36,109 bases of DNA, from contig JAHBAD010000106.1 in NCBI GenBank assembly GCA_018385395.1, positions 1 through 36,109 of the forward strand, read 5' to 3'. Positions within the stretch are counted from its first letter, which is position 1. Each line of letters opens with the position of its first letter. The DNA comes from Treponema sp. GTDB lineage: Bacteria > Spirochaetota > Spirochaetia > Treponematales > Treponemataceae. Position numbers and translations under genes: made by a program. Shown here piece after piece: positions 14,661 to 23,105 of the stretch. The notes under the pieces were generated by a model that did no database searches, had not been told where the DNA came from, and saw only the letters and a list, made by a program, of their open reading frames with translations.

Positions 14661-16016
14661 ATGCGCGCAACAGATATTATTGCTAAAAAACGCGGTATTT
14701 TTATTACTGATTCAAAGGGAAACCGCACTCTTACAGGCGACACTACACTTTCAAAAGAAGAAATTGAATTTATGGTGAAAGGATGTACTGATAAATCTAT
14801 CCCGGACTACCAGATGAGTGCCTTTTTAATGGCAATATTTTTTAACGGAATGACTGCAGAAGAAACTGCACACCTGACTAACGCCATGCTTTATTCAGGC
14901 GACGTAATGGATTTTTACGCAAAGAAAAACCCGGCTCTCCACGGCGTCTTTGTAGACAAACATTCAACCGGCGGCGTTGGAGACAAAATCAGTCTTCCTC
15001 TGGCTCCAATCGTGGCAGCCTGCGGACTTCAGGATCCTATGATGAGCGGCCGCGCCCTTGGACACACCGGTGGAACTCTGGACAAGCTTGAATCCATAAA
15101 AGGTTACCGAACAAACCTTTCAGAAGACGAGTTTGCTTCATTTATTGCAGAAAACAACTATGCCATGACAGGTCAGACTGAAAAAATCGCTCCGGCAGAT
15201 AAAATTCTTTACGCCCTCCGGGACGTTACTGGTACTGTCGAATCAATTCCGCTTATTACGGCAAGCATTCTTTCAAAGAAAGTGGCCGAAGGAAGTGACG
15301 GCCTTGTTTTTGACGTAAAATTCGGTAGCGGCGCCTTTATGAAATCAACAGAGGATGCAGAACTTCTTGCAAGAAGCCTTGTAAATACTGTGAAAGCCAT
15401 GGGTAAAAAGGCTTCCGCATTCCTTACCAACATGAATACTCCTTTAGGACGCAAAATCGGAAACTTCCTTGAGATTGAAGAAACAATTGACTGCCTTAAA
15501 GGGAAAGGTCCTTCGGACGTTATGGAACTGACTTACGAACTTGGTGCCGAAATGCTGGTTCTTGGGGAAATTGCAAAAAGCCGTGAAGAAGGGCTTGAAC
15601 TTTGTAAAAAAGCCGTTGAATCAGGCGATGCCTACAAAGTATTCCTTAAAAACGTGGAAATGCAGGGCGGCGATGTAAAACAGCTTGAAAAAGACTACAA
15701 CACAAGACGAAGCCCTTATAAAACTGAAATCTTTGCGGAAGAAGACGGATATATCACTATTGATGCTTACGGACTTGGAATTACCGGCGTTGGGCTTGGG
15801 GTTGGACGAAGTAAGACAACAGATGCTGTATGCCCGGATGCCGGTCTGATTCTTCATAAAATCCAGGGAGACAAGGTTTCTAAAGGTGACCTTATTATGG
15901 AAGTATTCGGTAAAAACAAAGAATGCCTTGCTCCTGCTGCCGATTTGATAAAAAAAGCCCTGAAATACGACACAAAGAGGGCAGAATATGGTAAACTTAT
16001 ATATAAGAAGATATAA
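14661..16016 (+). CDS. deoA: Pyrimidine-nucleoside (thymidine) phosphorylase
   Basis: This cytoplasmic enzyme splits thymidine or other pyrimidine nucleosides with phosphate, giving the base and (deoxy)ribose-1-phosphate. The phosphate-binding and catalytic stretch DKHSTGGVGDK (99-109) and the nucleoside-phosphorylase signature SGRALGHTGGTLDKLESI (129-146) are complete. The length of 451 residues is between that of DeoA and Pdp; the assignment as DeoA or the broader Pdp cannot be settled here. Its catabolic partner deoC lies 17 kb downstream. It stands alone with its own promoter and is followed by a foldback element. Confidence 0.9.
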   Translation: MRATDIIAKKRGIFITDSKGNRTLTGDTTLSKEEIEFMVKGCTDKSIPDYQMSAFLMAIFFNGMTAEETAHLTNAMLYSGDVMDFYAKKNPALHGVFVDKHSTGGVGDKISLPLAPIVAACGLQDPMMSGRALGHTGGTLDKLESIKGYRTNLSEDEFASFIAENNYAMTGQTEKIAPADKILYALRDVTGTVESIPLITASILSKKVAEGSDGLVFDVKFGSGAFMKSTEDAELLARSLVNTVKAMGKKASAFLTNMNTPLGRKIGNFLEIEETIDCLKGKGPSDVMELTYELGAEMLVLGEIAKSREEGLELCKKAVESGDAYKVFLKNVEMQGGDVKQLEKDYNTRRSPYKTEIFAEEDGYITIDAYGLGITGVGLGVGRSKTTDAVCPDAGLILHKIQGDKVSKGDLIMEVFGKNKECLAPAADLIKKALKYDTKRAEYGKLIYKKI

Positions 16017-16022
16017 ATAATA

Positions 16023-16224
16023 TTTAGTGAAACTCCTGATTGATGAATTTTGTTATAAACATTACGCGAGGAGTTTGCAAAGGGCTGGCAGCATTTGAAG
16101 CGCGGCTTGATAGTTTCCTATCCGCGCTTCACATGGAGCGACGCTAGCTAGCGTTGCCAGACACTTTGTAAAAACGACGGGAGTAATGTTTATACTGTGT
16201 TTTATAAAATTGAGTTTCACTAAA
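16023..16224. mobile_element. Foldback MITE-like element between deoA and recJ
   Basis: The ends TTTAGTGAAACTC (16023-16035) and GAGTTTCACTAAA (16212-16224) are perfect 13-base inverted repeats. Further matches follow inward: TATAAACATTAC with GTAATGTTTATA, TTTGCAAAG with CTTTGTAAA, and CTGGCA with TGCCAG. A central hairpin GAAGCGCGG/CCGCGCTTC and the palindrome ACGCTAGCTAGCGT sit in the middle. Almost all of the ~202 bases can fold on themselves. No coding sequence or clear target duplication was seen. It behaves like a non-autonomous transposable element or a large intergenic foldback repeat. Confidence 0.65.
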
Positions 16225-16293
16225 AAGTATTAATGTCTGTGCCAGGGAAAGCCTGCTTACAGCATTATTTATTACCCTTTGGGAACTATAGAA

Positions 16294-18432
16294 ATGACAT
16301 ATACAAAAACTCCTGTGACTCTGGCGGAGGTGACCCCTCTTTGTCAGAAATTCGGCATGGATCAGCTTCTTGCGTCCATTTTTGTCCGCCGTGGCGTAAC
16401 AAAAGCCGAAGATCTTCTGTATTTTATGGAAGATGATATCCGGTTTGAACATAATCCCTTCCTTTTTTCACAAATGGAAGACGCCGTTGACCGTATTCTT
16501 GCCGCCTGTGAAGAAGGCGAAAAAGTCCTGATTTTTGGTGACCGTGACGTAGACGGTATTACAAGTACAGCAATCCTTTACTCGCAGCTTAAAAGTATGG
16601 GCCTTGACGTTTCATGGAGACTTCCCCTTGCCGAAGAGGCTTACGGACTTTCCATGGAAGCCGTAGATGATTTCGCCAAAGACAACGGCACTTTAATCAT
16701 TACAGTGGACTGCGGTATTTCAAATGCACCGGAAATCCAGCATGCGGCAGAGCTTGGAATTGATGTAATCGTAACAGACCATCATAACCCGCCGGAACTT
16801 ACTCCTGACGCCGTAGCAGTAATTGACCCTAAATGTTCTGATTCAGGCTACCCTTTTGACGGCATTTCTGGCGCCGCTGTAAGCTACAAACTTGTAAGCG
16901 CCCTCCGATTTTCTTCAAGTGATTTCTACAAAAGCGAAATCTGCCTCCTTAATATAGAAGAAAGTGCTGAAGAAAACTGCTGCTACATCACCTGTACAAA
17001 AATCAGAAACCTTACAAAACACCGGGAAATCCGTGAAAAAATCATTCCGGGAATTACTGCTATTTCTGAAACAAGACTCCCGGCATTCCTTTCGGGGCAT
17101 TACATTTATGTCTGGGATAACCAGAGAATCACAAACCTTTTCCATCAGCTTTTTGGAAAAGGGATAGAAATTGGATTTGCCGATTTACGCGAACAGGTAA
17201 AACAGTTCTGGCCTGTTTTTGCTGACAAGAAAGCAGAAGACCTGTGTTCTCTTTCTAAAAGTGCAAAGTATTCATCTGATGAAGCCATGCCGACTGTAAT
17301 GGACAGCATTTTCAATCTTTTCGTTACATACGTAAATGCACTTTCACAGAGAAAAAACAAGAATCTTGAAAGCCTTCGCGAACGGGATCTTCAGCTGGTA
17401 GGCATTGCAGCCCTTGCTGATATTATGCCTATGAAAAATGAAAACCGGCTTTTTGTGAATTCCGCATTGAAATCCATGAGAACAAAAGGTCCTGTTCCGG
17501 GGCTTGCAGAACTTTTTGCAAAACTTTCACTTGATTTCCATAACGTTACATCAAAAGATCTTGGGTGGACAGTAATTCCTGCCCTTAATGCTTCAGGCCG
17601 TATGGGACAGTCAAATCTTTCCCTTGAAGTTCTTATTTCTGAAGATCCGAAAGAACGTGATATTCTTTCTACAAAAATCATTGACCTTAATGAAATGAGA
17701 AAGAACCTGGTAAATGAAGCGGCACTTAAAACTGCCGGTCAGGCACAGGAAAGCCTTTCTAATCACAATGGAAAACTCTGCATTGTATTCAACGAAGAAA
17801 TCCATAAGGGCGTTACTGGAATTCTTGCCAACAAAATCATGAATACTTATGAAGTTCCGTCTCTTGCCATTACCGATAACGACGGTATTTATGCTGGAAG
17901 CATGAGAAGCTGCCGCGGAGTTGTGGCCACTGACTTCCTTAAAGAATTCGGAGATTTTTTCATTGCTTACGGCGGGCACAATGCAGCCGCGGGATTCAGT
18001 TTTACCAAAGATAAAATGCCTGAATTTATGGCAAAGGCAAAAGAGATATCTTCCCGCTTTAATCTTGAAGAACCAGGAGCTGGAAACATAGTAGATGCCG
18101 AAGTTCCTGCAGAGTACATTACTCCGGATTTATTAAAAATAATCGATATGTTTGAACCATACGGAAACGAAAACGATGAACTGCTTTTTGTTTCGAAAAA
18201 TCTTCCTGTCTGTGACGGAATGATTGTAGGGAAAAAAGAACCTTATCACCTGAAGCTTACATTTGACTGCGGTAAATACAAATTCCCTGCCATGTTCTGG
18301 AGTGCAGGTGATAAATGGAACAAAGAAGTGAAACCTGGAAGCCTGTGTGATGTTCTTTTTTCTGTAAACAAAAACATATATAATGGGAACATCACTCCGC
18401 AAATGATAATTAGTGAACTGGAAGTTAAATAA
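16294..18432 (+). CDS. recJ: Single-stranded-DNA-specific exonuclease RecJ with a large insertion
   Basis: RecJ degrades single-stranded DNA 5' to 3' in recombination and mismatch repair. The DHH-family motifs are present: DRDVDG (about 83-88), VDCGIS, TDHHNPP (161-167), DGISGAAVSYK, the late LADIMPMKNENR, and the DHHA1-type GGHNAAAGF. Between the SGAAVSYK helix and LADIMP there is an extra segment of about 155 residues (roughly 205-363), rich in Cys and charged residues, which makes the protein 712 residues instead of the usual ~560-580. The ATG at 16294 is preferred to a TTG five codons upstream; only a weak GGGA precedes either. The M23 peptidase follows after 14 bases, so the two may be cotranscribed. 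Confidence 0.88.
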   Translation: MTYTKTPVTLAEVTPLCQKFGMDQLLASIFVRRGVTKAEDLLYFMEDDIRFEHNPFLFSQMEDAVDRILAACEEGEKVLIFGDRDVDGITSTAILYSQLKSMGLDVSWRLPLAEEAYGLSMEAVDDFAKDNGTLIITVDCGISNAPEIQHAAELGIDVIVTDHHNPPELTPDAVAVIDPKCSDSGYPFDGISGAAVSYKLVSALRFSSSDFYKSEICLLNIEESAEENCCYITCTKIRNLTKHREIREKIIPGITAISETRLPAFLSGHYIYVWDNQRITNLFHQLFGKGIEIGFADLREQVKQFWPVFADKKAEDLCSLSKSAKYSSDEAMPTVMDSIFNLFVTYVNALSQRKNKNLESLRERDLQLVGIAALADIMPMKNENRLFVNSALKSMRTKGPVPGLAELFAKLSLDFHNVTSKDLGWTVIPALNASGRMGQSNLSLEVLISEDPKERDILSTKIIDLNEMRKNLVNEAALKTAGQAQESLSNHNGKLCIVFNEEIHKGVTGILANKIMNTYEVPSLAITDNDGIYAGSMRSCRGVVATDFLKEFGDFFIAYGGHNAAAGFSFTKDKMPEFMAKAKEISSRFNLEEPGAGNIVDAEVPAEYITPDLLKIIDMFEPYGNENDELLFVSKNLPVCDGMIVGKKEPYHLKLTFDCGKYKFPAMFWSAGDKWNKEVKPGSLCDVLFSVNKNIYNGNITPQMIISELEVK

Positions 18433-18446
18433 CAGGGGGCTGGAAA

Positions 18447-19424
18447 ATGAAACAGATTAAAAGATTTGCACTTATCCTCATTGCTTTGATTTGCACAGGC
18501 ACTCTTTATGGAGCGGCTGCTGTTTACAATGGCGAAGAATACAGCCTTAAAGTCAATTACAATGATAAAATTGTTCCGGGTGATGCTGTTTTTGTTCGCA
18601 TGACTTTCCAGTACGGAAAAAATCTGAAAAAAGCCCGATCTGAATCTGAAAAATCTGCAATCCTTCAGTTATACAAAAATAAAAAACTGGTAGACAAATC
18701 AGTTTTTTACAGTCTGACAAAACCTTCAAAAAAATCCATTCCAGTTGATTTCCTTACAGGACTTCCCCTTTCTTCCTGGCTTGATGAAGGCGATTACAGC
18801 CTTAAAGTTACATTCTATCTTGATGACAGCGCAAAAGAATTCGAACTGCCAGTTTATTTTGAAGCCCGTGAATTCCATTCTGAAACAGTTGAACTTGATG
18901 CGGCAAATACTGCAATCAAGACAAACAACTCACCTGAACGTGCCGCTCAGATCGACAAGCTGAATACAATTCTTGAAACCTCCATCGCTACAGACATTTT
19001 CAATCTGAAACCTTTTACATCGCCTATCGAATCAACCCGCTATACAGCACATTTTGGTGACCGCCGCATTTATGCATATTCAAACGGAAAATCTTCCACA
19101 AGCCTTCATTACGGAAATGACTACGGCATTCCAACAGGAAGCGAAGTACGCGCCTGCGGCGACGGCAAAGTTGTAATGGCAGAAAACCGTATTTCTACAG
19201 GATGGACTGTTGTCATTGAACATCTTCCAGGTCTTTACAGTCTTTACTATCATATGGATTCTCTGAACGCAAAAGAAGGCGACATGGTAAAACAGGGAGA
19301 ACTGATAGGTAAATCAGGCAGCACTGGTCTTTCCACAGGTCCTCACCTTCACTGGGAAGTCCGCCTGAATATGTGTGCCGTTCGTCCGGAATTCTTTATG
19401 TCAAACTTCACATTCTGCGAGTAA
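18447..19424 (+). CDS. Secreted M23 (LytM-type) peptidase
   Basis: Residues 1-23 form a signal peptide (RFALILIALICTGTLYG). The middle (25-180) is beta-rich with an immunoglobulin-like pattern. The C-terminal 195-325 is a LytM domain with the zinc ligands H221 and D225 in HYGNDYGIP, and H300 and H302 in GPHLHWEV. All catalytic residues are kept, so it is probably an active murein endopeptidase in the periplasm. GGGGCTGG lies before the ATG. It sits between recJ and udg, an unexpected place for an envelope gene, with spacings of 14 and 3 bases, so it is probably part of the same transcript. Confidence 0.85.
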   Translation: MKQIKRFALILIALICTGTLYGAAAVYNGEEYSLKVNYNDKIVPGDAVFVRMTFQYGKNLKKARSESEKSAILQLYKNKKLVDKSVFYSLTKPSKKSIPVDFLTGLPLSSWLDEGDYSLKVTFYLDDSAKEFELPVYFEAREFHSETVELDAANTAIKTNNSPERAAQIDKLNTILETSIATDIFNLKPFTSPIESTRYTAHFGDRRIYAYSNGKSSTSLHYGNDYGIPTGSEVRACGDGKVVMAENRISTGWTVVIEHLPGLYSLYYHMDSLNAKEGDMVKQGELIGKSGSTGLSTGPHLHWEVRLNMCAVRPEFFMSNFTFCE

Positions 19425-19427
19425 AAA

Positions 19428-20315
19428 ATGACCAAAGAAGACAAACAGACCATTTATAATCTCCTGAGAACTGCCTCACAAAACGTTTACGGTTATACAA
19501 CACCGGCATTTGAAAATGATGAGTTTGTAGATAATGCACAATGTACAATGCACAATGCACAATTGAATTCCGTACCAGTTAATATTCCGGCTCAGAGTCA
19601 GATAATCGAAACTGAAATAAAACAACCTATTAAGGTTACTTCTTCAACAGCAAATTCAAATCAGGATAACACAAATAATTCTGAATTAGGCATTGTGAAT
19701 TGTGAATTAAAAGGCATGTCGCTTGGAGACGTAATACTTAAAATTGCCCGCTGTACAAGATGTTCCCTTGCAAGAACCCGAACCAATGTTGTTCCGGGAC
19801 AGGGATCAAAATCAGCAGAAGTTTTAGTAATCGGAGACGGACCTGCCATGGAAGATGATGCATCGGGAGTTCCTTTCTCAGGTGCCGCAGGTCTTCTTAT
19901 GGATAAAATGCTTAATGCCGTAAAGCTTGACCGCAGACAGAACTGTTTTCTTACAAATATAGTAAAGTGTACTCCGCCTCAGAACAGAGATCCGTACCCT
20001 GAAGAAACAGACGCCTGTTTCGGATTCATAGAAGCACAGATTAAAATCATAAAACCAAAACTAATTCTATGCTCAGGACGAGTTGCCGCTGTCAGCCTTT
20101 TAAAAAATAATCCGAAGGTGAACCTTTCACTTCCTGTAGACCAGCTTCGGGGCCAGTGGTTTGATTACAACGGTATTCCTGTAATGGTTGTTTACAGCCC
20201 TGCAGAAGTACTTAAAAATCCTGCCTTAAAAAAGCCAATATGGGATGATCTTCGTGCATTCGCAACTAAACTGAAAGAACTTTCGCCAACCTATGCTGCC
20301 CTTTTCAATTCGTAA
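19428..20315 (+). CDS. Family-4 (Fe-S) uracil-DNA glycosylase-like protein with repeat insertion
   Basis: Family-4 uracil-DNA glycosylases remove uracil from DNA and hold a 4Fe-4S cluster. The four ligands are visible as C109, C112 (CTRCSLARTR), C181 and C197 (KCTPPQNRDPYPEETDAC). Motif A reads GDGPAMEDDASGVPFSG (136-152), with Asp where most members have Glu. Motif B reads YSPAEVLKNPALK (256-268), with Ser in place of the usual His of HPxxLLR, so activity may be altered. Residues 36-46 and 84-95 are encoded by heptad repeats in opposite orientation, and the linker between them is low in complexity. The start follows the M23 stop by three bases. A non-uracil specificity is possible. Confidence 0.8.
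   Translation: MTKEDKQTIYNLLRTASQNVYGYTTPAFENDEFVDNAQCTMHNAQLNSVPVNIPAQSQIIETEIKQPIKVTSSTANSNQDNTNNSELGIVNCELKGMSLGDVILKIARCTRCSLARTRTNVVPGQGSKSAEVLVIGDGPAMEDDASGVPFSGAAGLLMDKMLNAVKLDRRQNCFLTNIVKCTPPQNRDPYPEETDACFGFIEAQIKIIKPKLILCSGRVAAVSLLKNNPKVNLSLPVDQLRGQWFDYNGIPVMVVYSPAEVLKNPALKKPIWDDLRAFATKLKELSPTYAALFNS
19533..19567 (+). repeat. Heptad repeat array inside the glycosylase gene, left
   Basis: Five in-register seven-base units: AATGCAC, AATGTAC, AATGCAC, AATGCAC, AATTGAA. They are translated as part of the protein (residues 36-46). Confidence 0.8.
19677..19711 (-). repeat. Heptad repeat array inside the glycosylase gene, right, inverted
   Basis: Five units that are the reverse complement of the heptad family: AATTCTG, AATTAGG, CATTGTG, AATTGTG, AATTAAA. 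With the left array they bound an in-frame segment of about 180 bases. Confidence 0.75.
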
Positions 20316-20329
20316 AACAGGAATAAAAA

Positions 20330-22345
20330 ATGCAGTATCTGGACGTGATTCTGAACCTTCCGGTTGACCAGCCTTTTACATATTCTTTTGTTCCTCTTAA
20401 AGATCCGAAAAAAGCGGAAAAAGAAAACAAACCTGAAATCGGAAAACGTGCAGAAATCATGTTCGGAAACAGAAAAACCACAGGCTTCATTACAGCCGTA
20501 TATGATGATTTTCCTGAAACCTGTGCTGTGCCGCCTGAAAAAGTCCGGCCTGTAAAAAAGGTGCTGGACACGGAACCACTTTTCGGGCCGGAACTTATTG
20601 AAACTGCCAGGTGGATTGCAAGATATTATCTTTGTACATTCGGAGAAGCAGTTTTTGCCATGATTCCTTCCGGCCGCAGGGAAACTTCTGCCGGTGGATT
20701 TGCTTTTGAAGCAGAACTTGCAGATGAAATAAAGCGAAATGAACTTTCACAAGAACAGCAGACGGCAGTTGATGAAATTCTTTCTTCATCCGGAAAAAGC
20801 GGTCAGTTCCATTATCTTTACGGACCAACTGGTTCCGGAAAAACTGAAGTTTTTCTTTCTGTTGCAGAAAAAGTTCTCCAGCAGGGAAAAGGCGTTATTT
20901 ACCTGGTTCCGGAAATCGGGCTTACAAGCCAGGTAAGTCAGGACATTGTAAACCGATTCGGTGACACTGCAGCTATTTTACATTCAGGCCTTACTCCAAG
21001 CCGCCGCCTGAACGAATGGCACAGAATTCAAAACAGACAGGCACGTGTTGTTGTGGGAGCCCGAAGTGCCGTTTTTGCCCCAGTACCAGATCTTGGATTA
21101 ATCATTATTGACGAAGAACATGACGGCTCTTATAAATCGGGAACTACTCCCCGTTACCATGCCCGCCAGGTTGCAATGCACAGAGCAGTTACTGAAAACT
21201 TTCCTCTTGTAATGGGAAGTGCGACTCCAAGCGTTGAAGCATGGCATGGTATGAGTAAAGGAACAATAAAAGCACATACACTTTCTGTCCGCCTGGCAGG
21301 CGGCGCCATGCCGCACATAAATACAATCAACCTGAACCTTTTCAAAAACGCAGACGGCGGTTGTATTTCCCGTCCCCTTGAAGATGAAATCAACAAGACT
21401 CTTGAACAGAAAAAACAGGCCATCCTTTTTTTGAACCGCCGTGGTTTTACCCATTACTTTACCTGCCGAACCTGCAGTAACGAAATCACCTGCAAGAACT
21501 GTTCAGTTCCCATGACTTATCACAAAGGAGAAAACCGCCTTAAATGTCACTACTGCGGATGGTCAATCCAGCCGCCTCAAAGCTGTCCAAAATGCGGAAG
21601 TCTTGATATTGGAACATCCGGATTCGGAACAGAATTCATTGAAGCTGAAACAAAAGCCAAATTTCCTCAGGCAAAAATCCTCCGTCTGGACACCGATGTA
21701 ATCACAAAAAAAGAAGAACTGGTAGAAAAACTTGAACAGTTCAGAAACGGCGAATATGACATTCTTCTTGGAACCCAGATGGTTGCAAAAGGATTGAACT
21801 TTCCCCGCCTCCAGCTTGTTGGCGTCATTCTTGCAGACACGGGACTTCACATGCCGGACTTCCGGGCCGGAGAACGAACCTTCAGCCTTATTACACAGGT
21901 TGCAGGCAGAGCCGGCCGCTATTTCCCGGACGGAAAAGTTTATGTCCAGACTTACAACCCGTATCAGGAACCTATTGCTTTTGCAGTATCGGGCCGCACC
22001 CGTGACTTTTACAACAATGAACTTCAGACCCGCGAAATTCTGGATTTCCCTCCTTTCTGCCGCATGATCCGCCTTGTTTTCCGGAGTGCCAACCAGAACC
22101 TTGCATACCAGGCCTGTGCCCAGGCGGCAGAAATATTGAATCAGAATCTTCAGAAAGGCATTCTTATCCTTGGTCCTGCAGAATGTCCTGTGAACAAAAT
22201 CAGCCAGAATTACCGCTTCCAGATTTTAATGAAAGCCTCTTCCATTATTCCGCTTCAGGCTCTGGCAAAAAACCTTCAGACCAACTACAGGCTGAATCCA
22301 AACGTTTACGTGGAATATGACGTAGATCCTGTCAATCTGTTGTAA
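20330..22345 (+). CDS. priA: Primosomal protein N' (replication restart helicase PriA)
   Basis: PriA recognises stalled forks and restarts replication as a 3' to 5' helicase. The protein has the N-terminal DNA-binding domain (about 1-110), Walker A GPTGSGKT (165-172), DEEH (261-264), and the two zinc-binding modules inside the helicase domain with eight cysteines (CRTC, CKNC, CHYC, CPKC). The C-terminal helicase motifs LLGTQMVAKGLNFPRL and QVAGRAGR are intact. The length of 671 residues is slightly short of the E. coli protein. AGGA lies eight bases before the ATG and the gap to the glycosylase gene is 14 bases. It is the last gene of the recJ-to-priA run. Confidence 0.93.
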   Translation: MQYLDVILNLPVDQPFTYSFVPLKDPKKAEKENKPEIGKRAEIMFGNRKTTGFITAVYDDFPETCAVPPEKVRPVKKVLDTEPLFGPELIETARWIARYYLCTFGEAVFAMIPSGRRETSAGGFAFEAELADEIKRNELSQEQQTAVDEILSSSGKSGQFHYLYGPTGSGKTEVFLSVAEKVLQQGKGVIYLVPEIGLTSQVSQDIVNRFGDTAAILHSGLTPSRRLNEWHRIQNRQARVVVGARSAVFAPVPDLGLIIIDEEHDGSYKSGTTPRYHARQVAMHRAVTENFPLVMGSATPSVEAWHGMSKGTIKAHTLSVRLAGGAMPHINTINLNLFKNADGGCISRPLEDEINKTLEQKKQAILFLNRRGFTHYFTCRTCSNEITCKNCSVPMTYHKGENRLKCHYCGWSIQPPQSCPKCGSLDIGTSGFGTEFIEAETKAKFPQAKILRLDTDVITKKEELVEKLEQFRNGEYDILLGTQMVAKGLNFPRLQLVGVILADTGLHMPDFRAGERTFSLITQVAGRAGRYFPDGKVYVQTYNPYQEPIAFAVSGRTRDFYNNELQTREILDFPPFCRMIRLVFRSANQNLAYQACAQAAEILNQNLQKGILILGPAECPVNKISQNYRFQILMKASSIIPLQALAKNLQTNYRLNPNVYVEYDVDPVNLL

Positions 22346-22374
22346 GCAAAGCTCTTTATCATTATTATTTAAGT

Positions 22375-22998
22375 ATGTATACATTTGCCCTTTTACTTCT
22401 GCCTGTTGTACTGGCATTTTACTTTGTCCAGTCAGAAAAAAAAGTTAATATCATTCTTCTTATCACAGGATCCGTTACAGGATTCCTTGTTTTCGCCCTT
22501 AAAGAATTCCTGACACTTTCTCATAGAATAGTACCACTTTCCGTAGGATCAAACTTTGCCTATCTTTTTTTCAGAGAAGCTTTTCTACCGATTGTAATTC
22601 TTTACGGAATTTTCTTTCTGATTTCAAAAGATGATCTCCATTTCAAATTCGATGCTTTCTTTCCGCTTGTAGCCTCATTCTATTGTGTATTCCTTCCATA
22701 CAATGTTGCTACTTCGCCGGAAGCAAAAACTGCTTTCGAACTTCTGGCAAAACCTTTGCTGACATTATGTCTTCTTGGTTCTCTAAGTCATGGACTTATA
22801 CTCATAAAGGAAAGCATAAATGGGAAAAAAATCCTTCTGGTTCCTGCAATCGCACTGATTATCATTTCATTTGCGTTACCGGCATTTGCAGAAGCACTGT
22901 TCCTTACAGCAGCCCCTGTTTTCAGTTACACTCTGATTACAATTTTTTCTCTTCTACTGACTGGTGGAAGCAGTTTTTTAACAAAAATTAAAATTTAA
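22375..22998 (+). CDS. Hypothetical polytopic membrane protein
   Basis: A 207-residue protein with about six hydrophobic segments (near residues 1-18, 24-46, 60-83, 90-108, 122-145 and 155-200) and short loops. No family was recognised and no catalytic motif is visible. No clear Shine-Dalgarno precedes the ATG, which lies 29 bases after priA. The promoter at 23028-23056 separates it from the ABC operon. It may be cotranscribed with priA. An integral inner-membrane protein is all that can be stated. Confidence 0.65.
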   Translation: MYTFALLLLPVVLAFYFVQSEKKVNIILLITGSVTGFLVFALKEFLTLSHRIVPLSVGSNFAYLFFREAFLPIVILYGIFFLISKDDLHFKFDAFFPLVASFYCVFLPYNVATSPEAKTAFELLAKPLLTLCLLGSLSHGLILIKESINGKKILLVPAIALIIISFALPAFAEALFLTAAPVFSYTLITIFSLLLTGGSSFLTKIKI

Positions 22999-23027
22999 AT
23001 CTCCAAAAACTTTAAAGCAAAACTTTA

Positions 23028-23056
23028 TTGACATAAAATCTGTACCACTGTATTAT
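23028..23056 (+). promoter_or_regulatory. Sigma-70 promoter of the ABC export operon
   Basis: A consensus TTGACA (23028-23033) and TATTAT (23051-23056) are separated by exactly 17 bases. The leader is about 40 bases and ends in TTAAGGAG seven bases before the ATG. Confidence 0.8.
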
Positions 23057-23105
23057 GCAAATAATACAACCTAACAAATCATTGTTATTTGATTAAGGAG
23101 ATTTT

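Noticed and set aside
16144-16452. Minus-strand open frame spanning the foldback element and the recJ start
   Set aside because: It runs through inverted repeats and into recJ, with no recognisable protein sequence.
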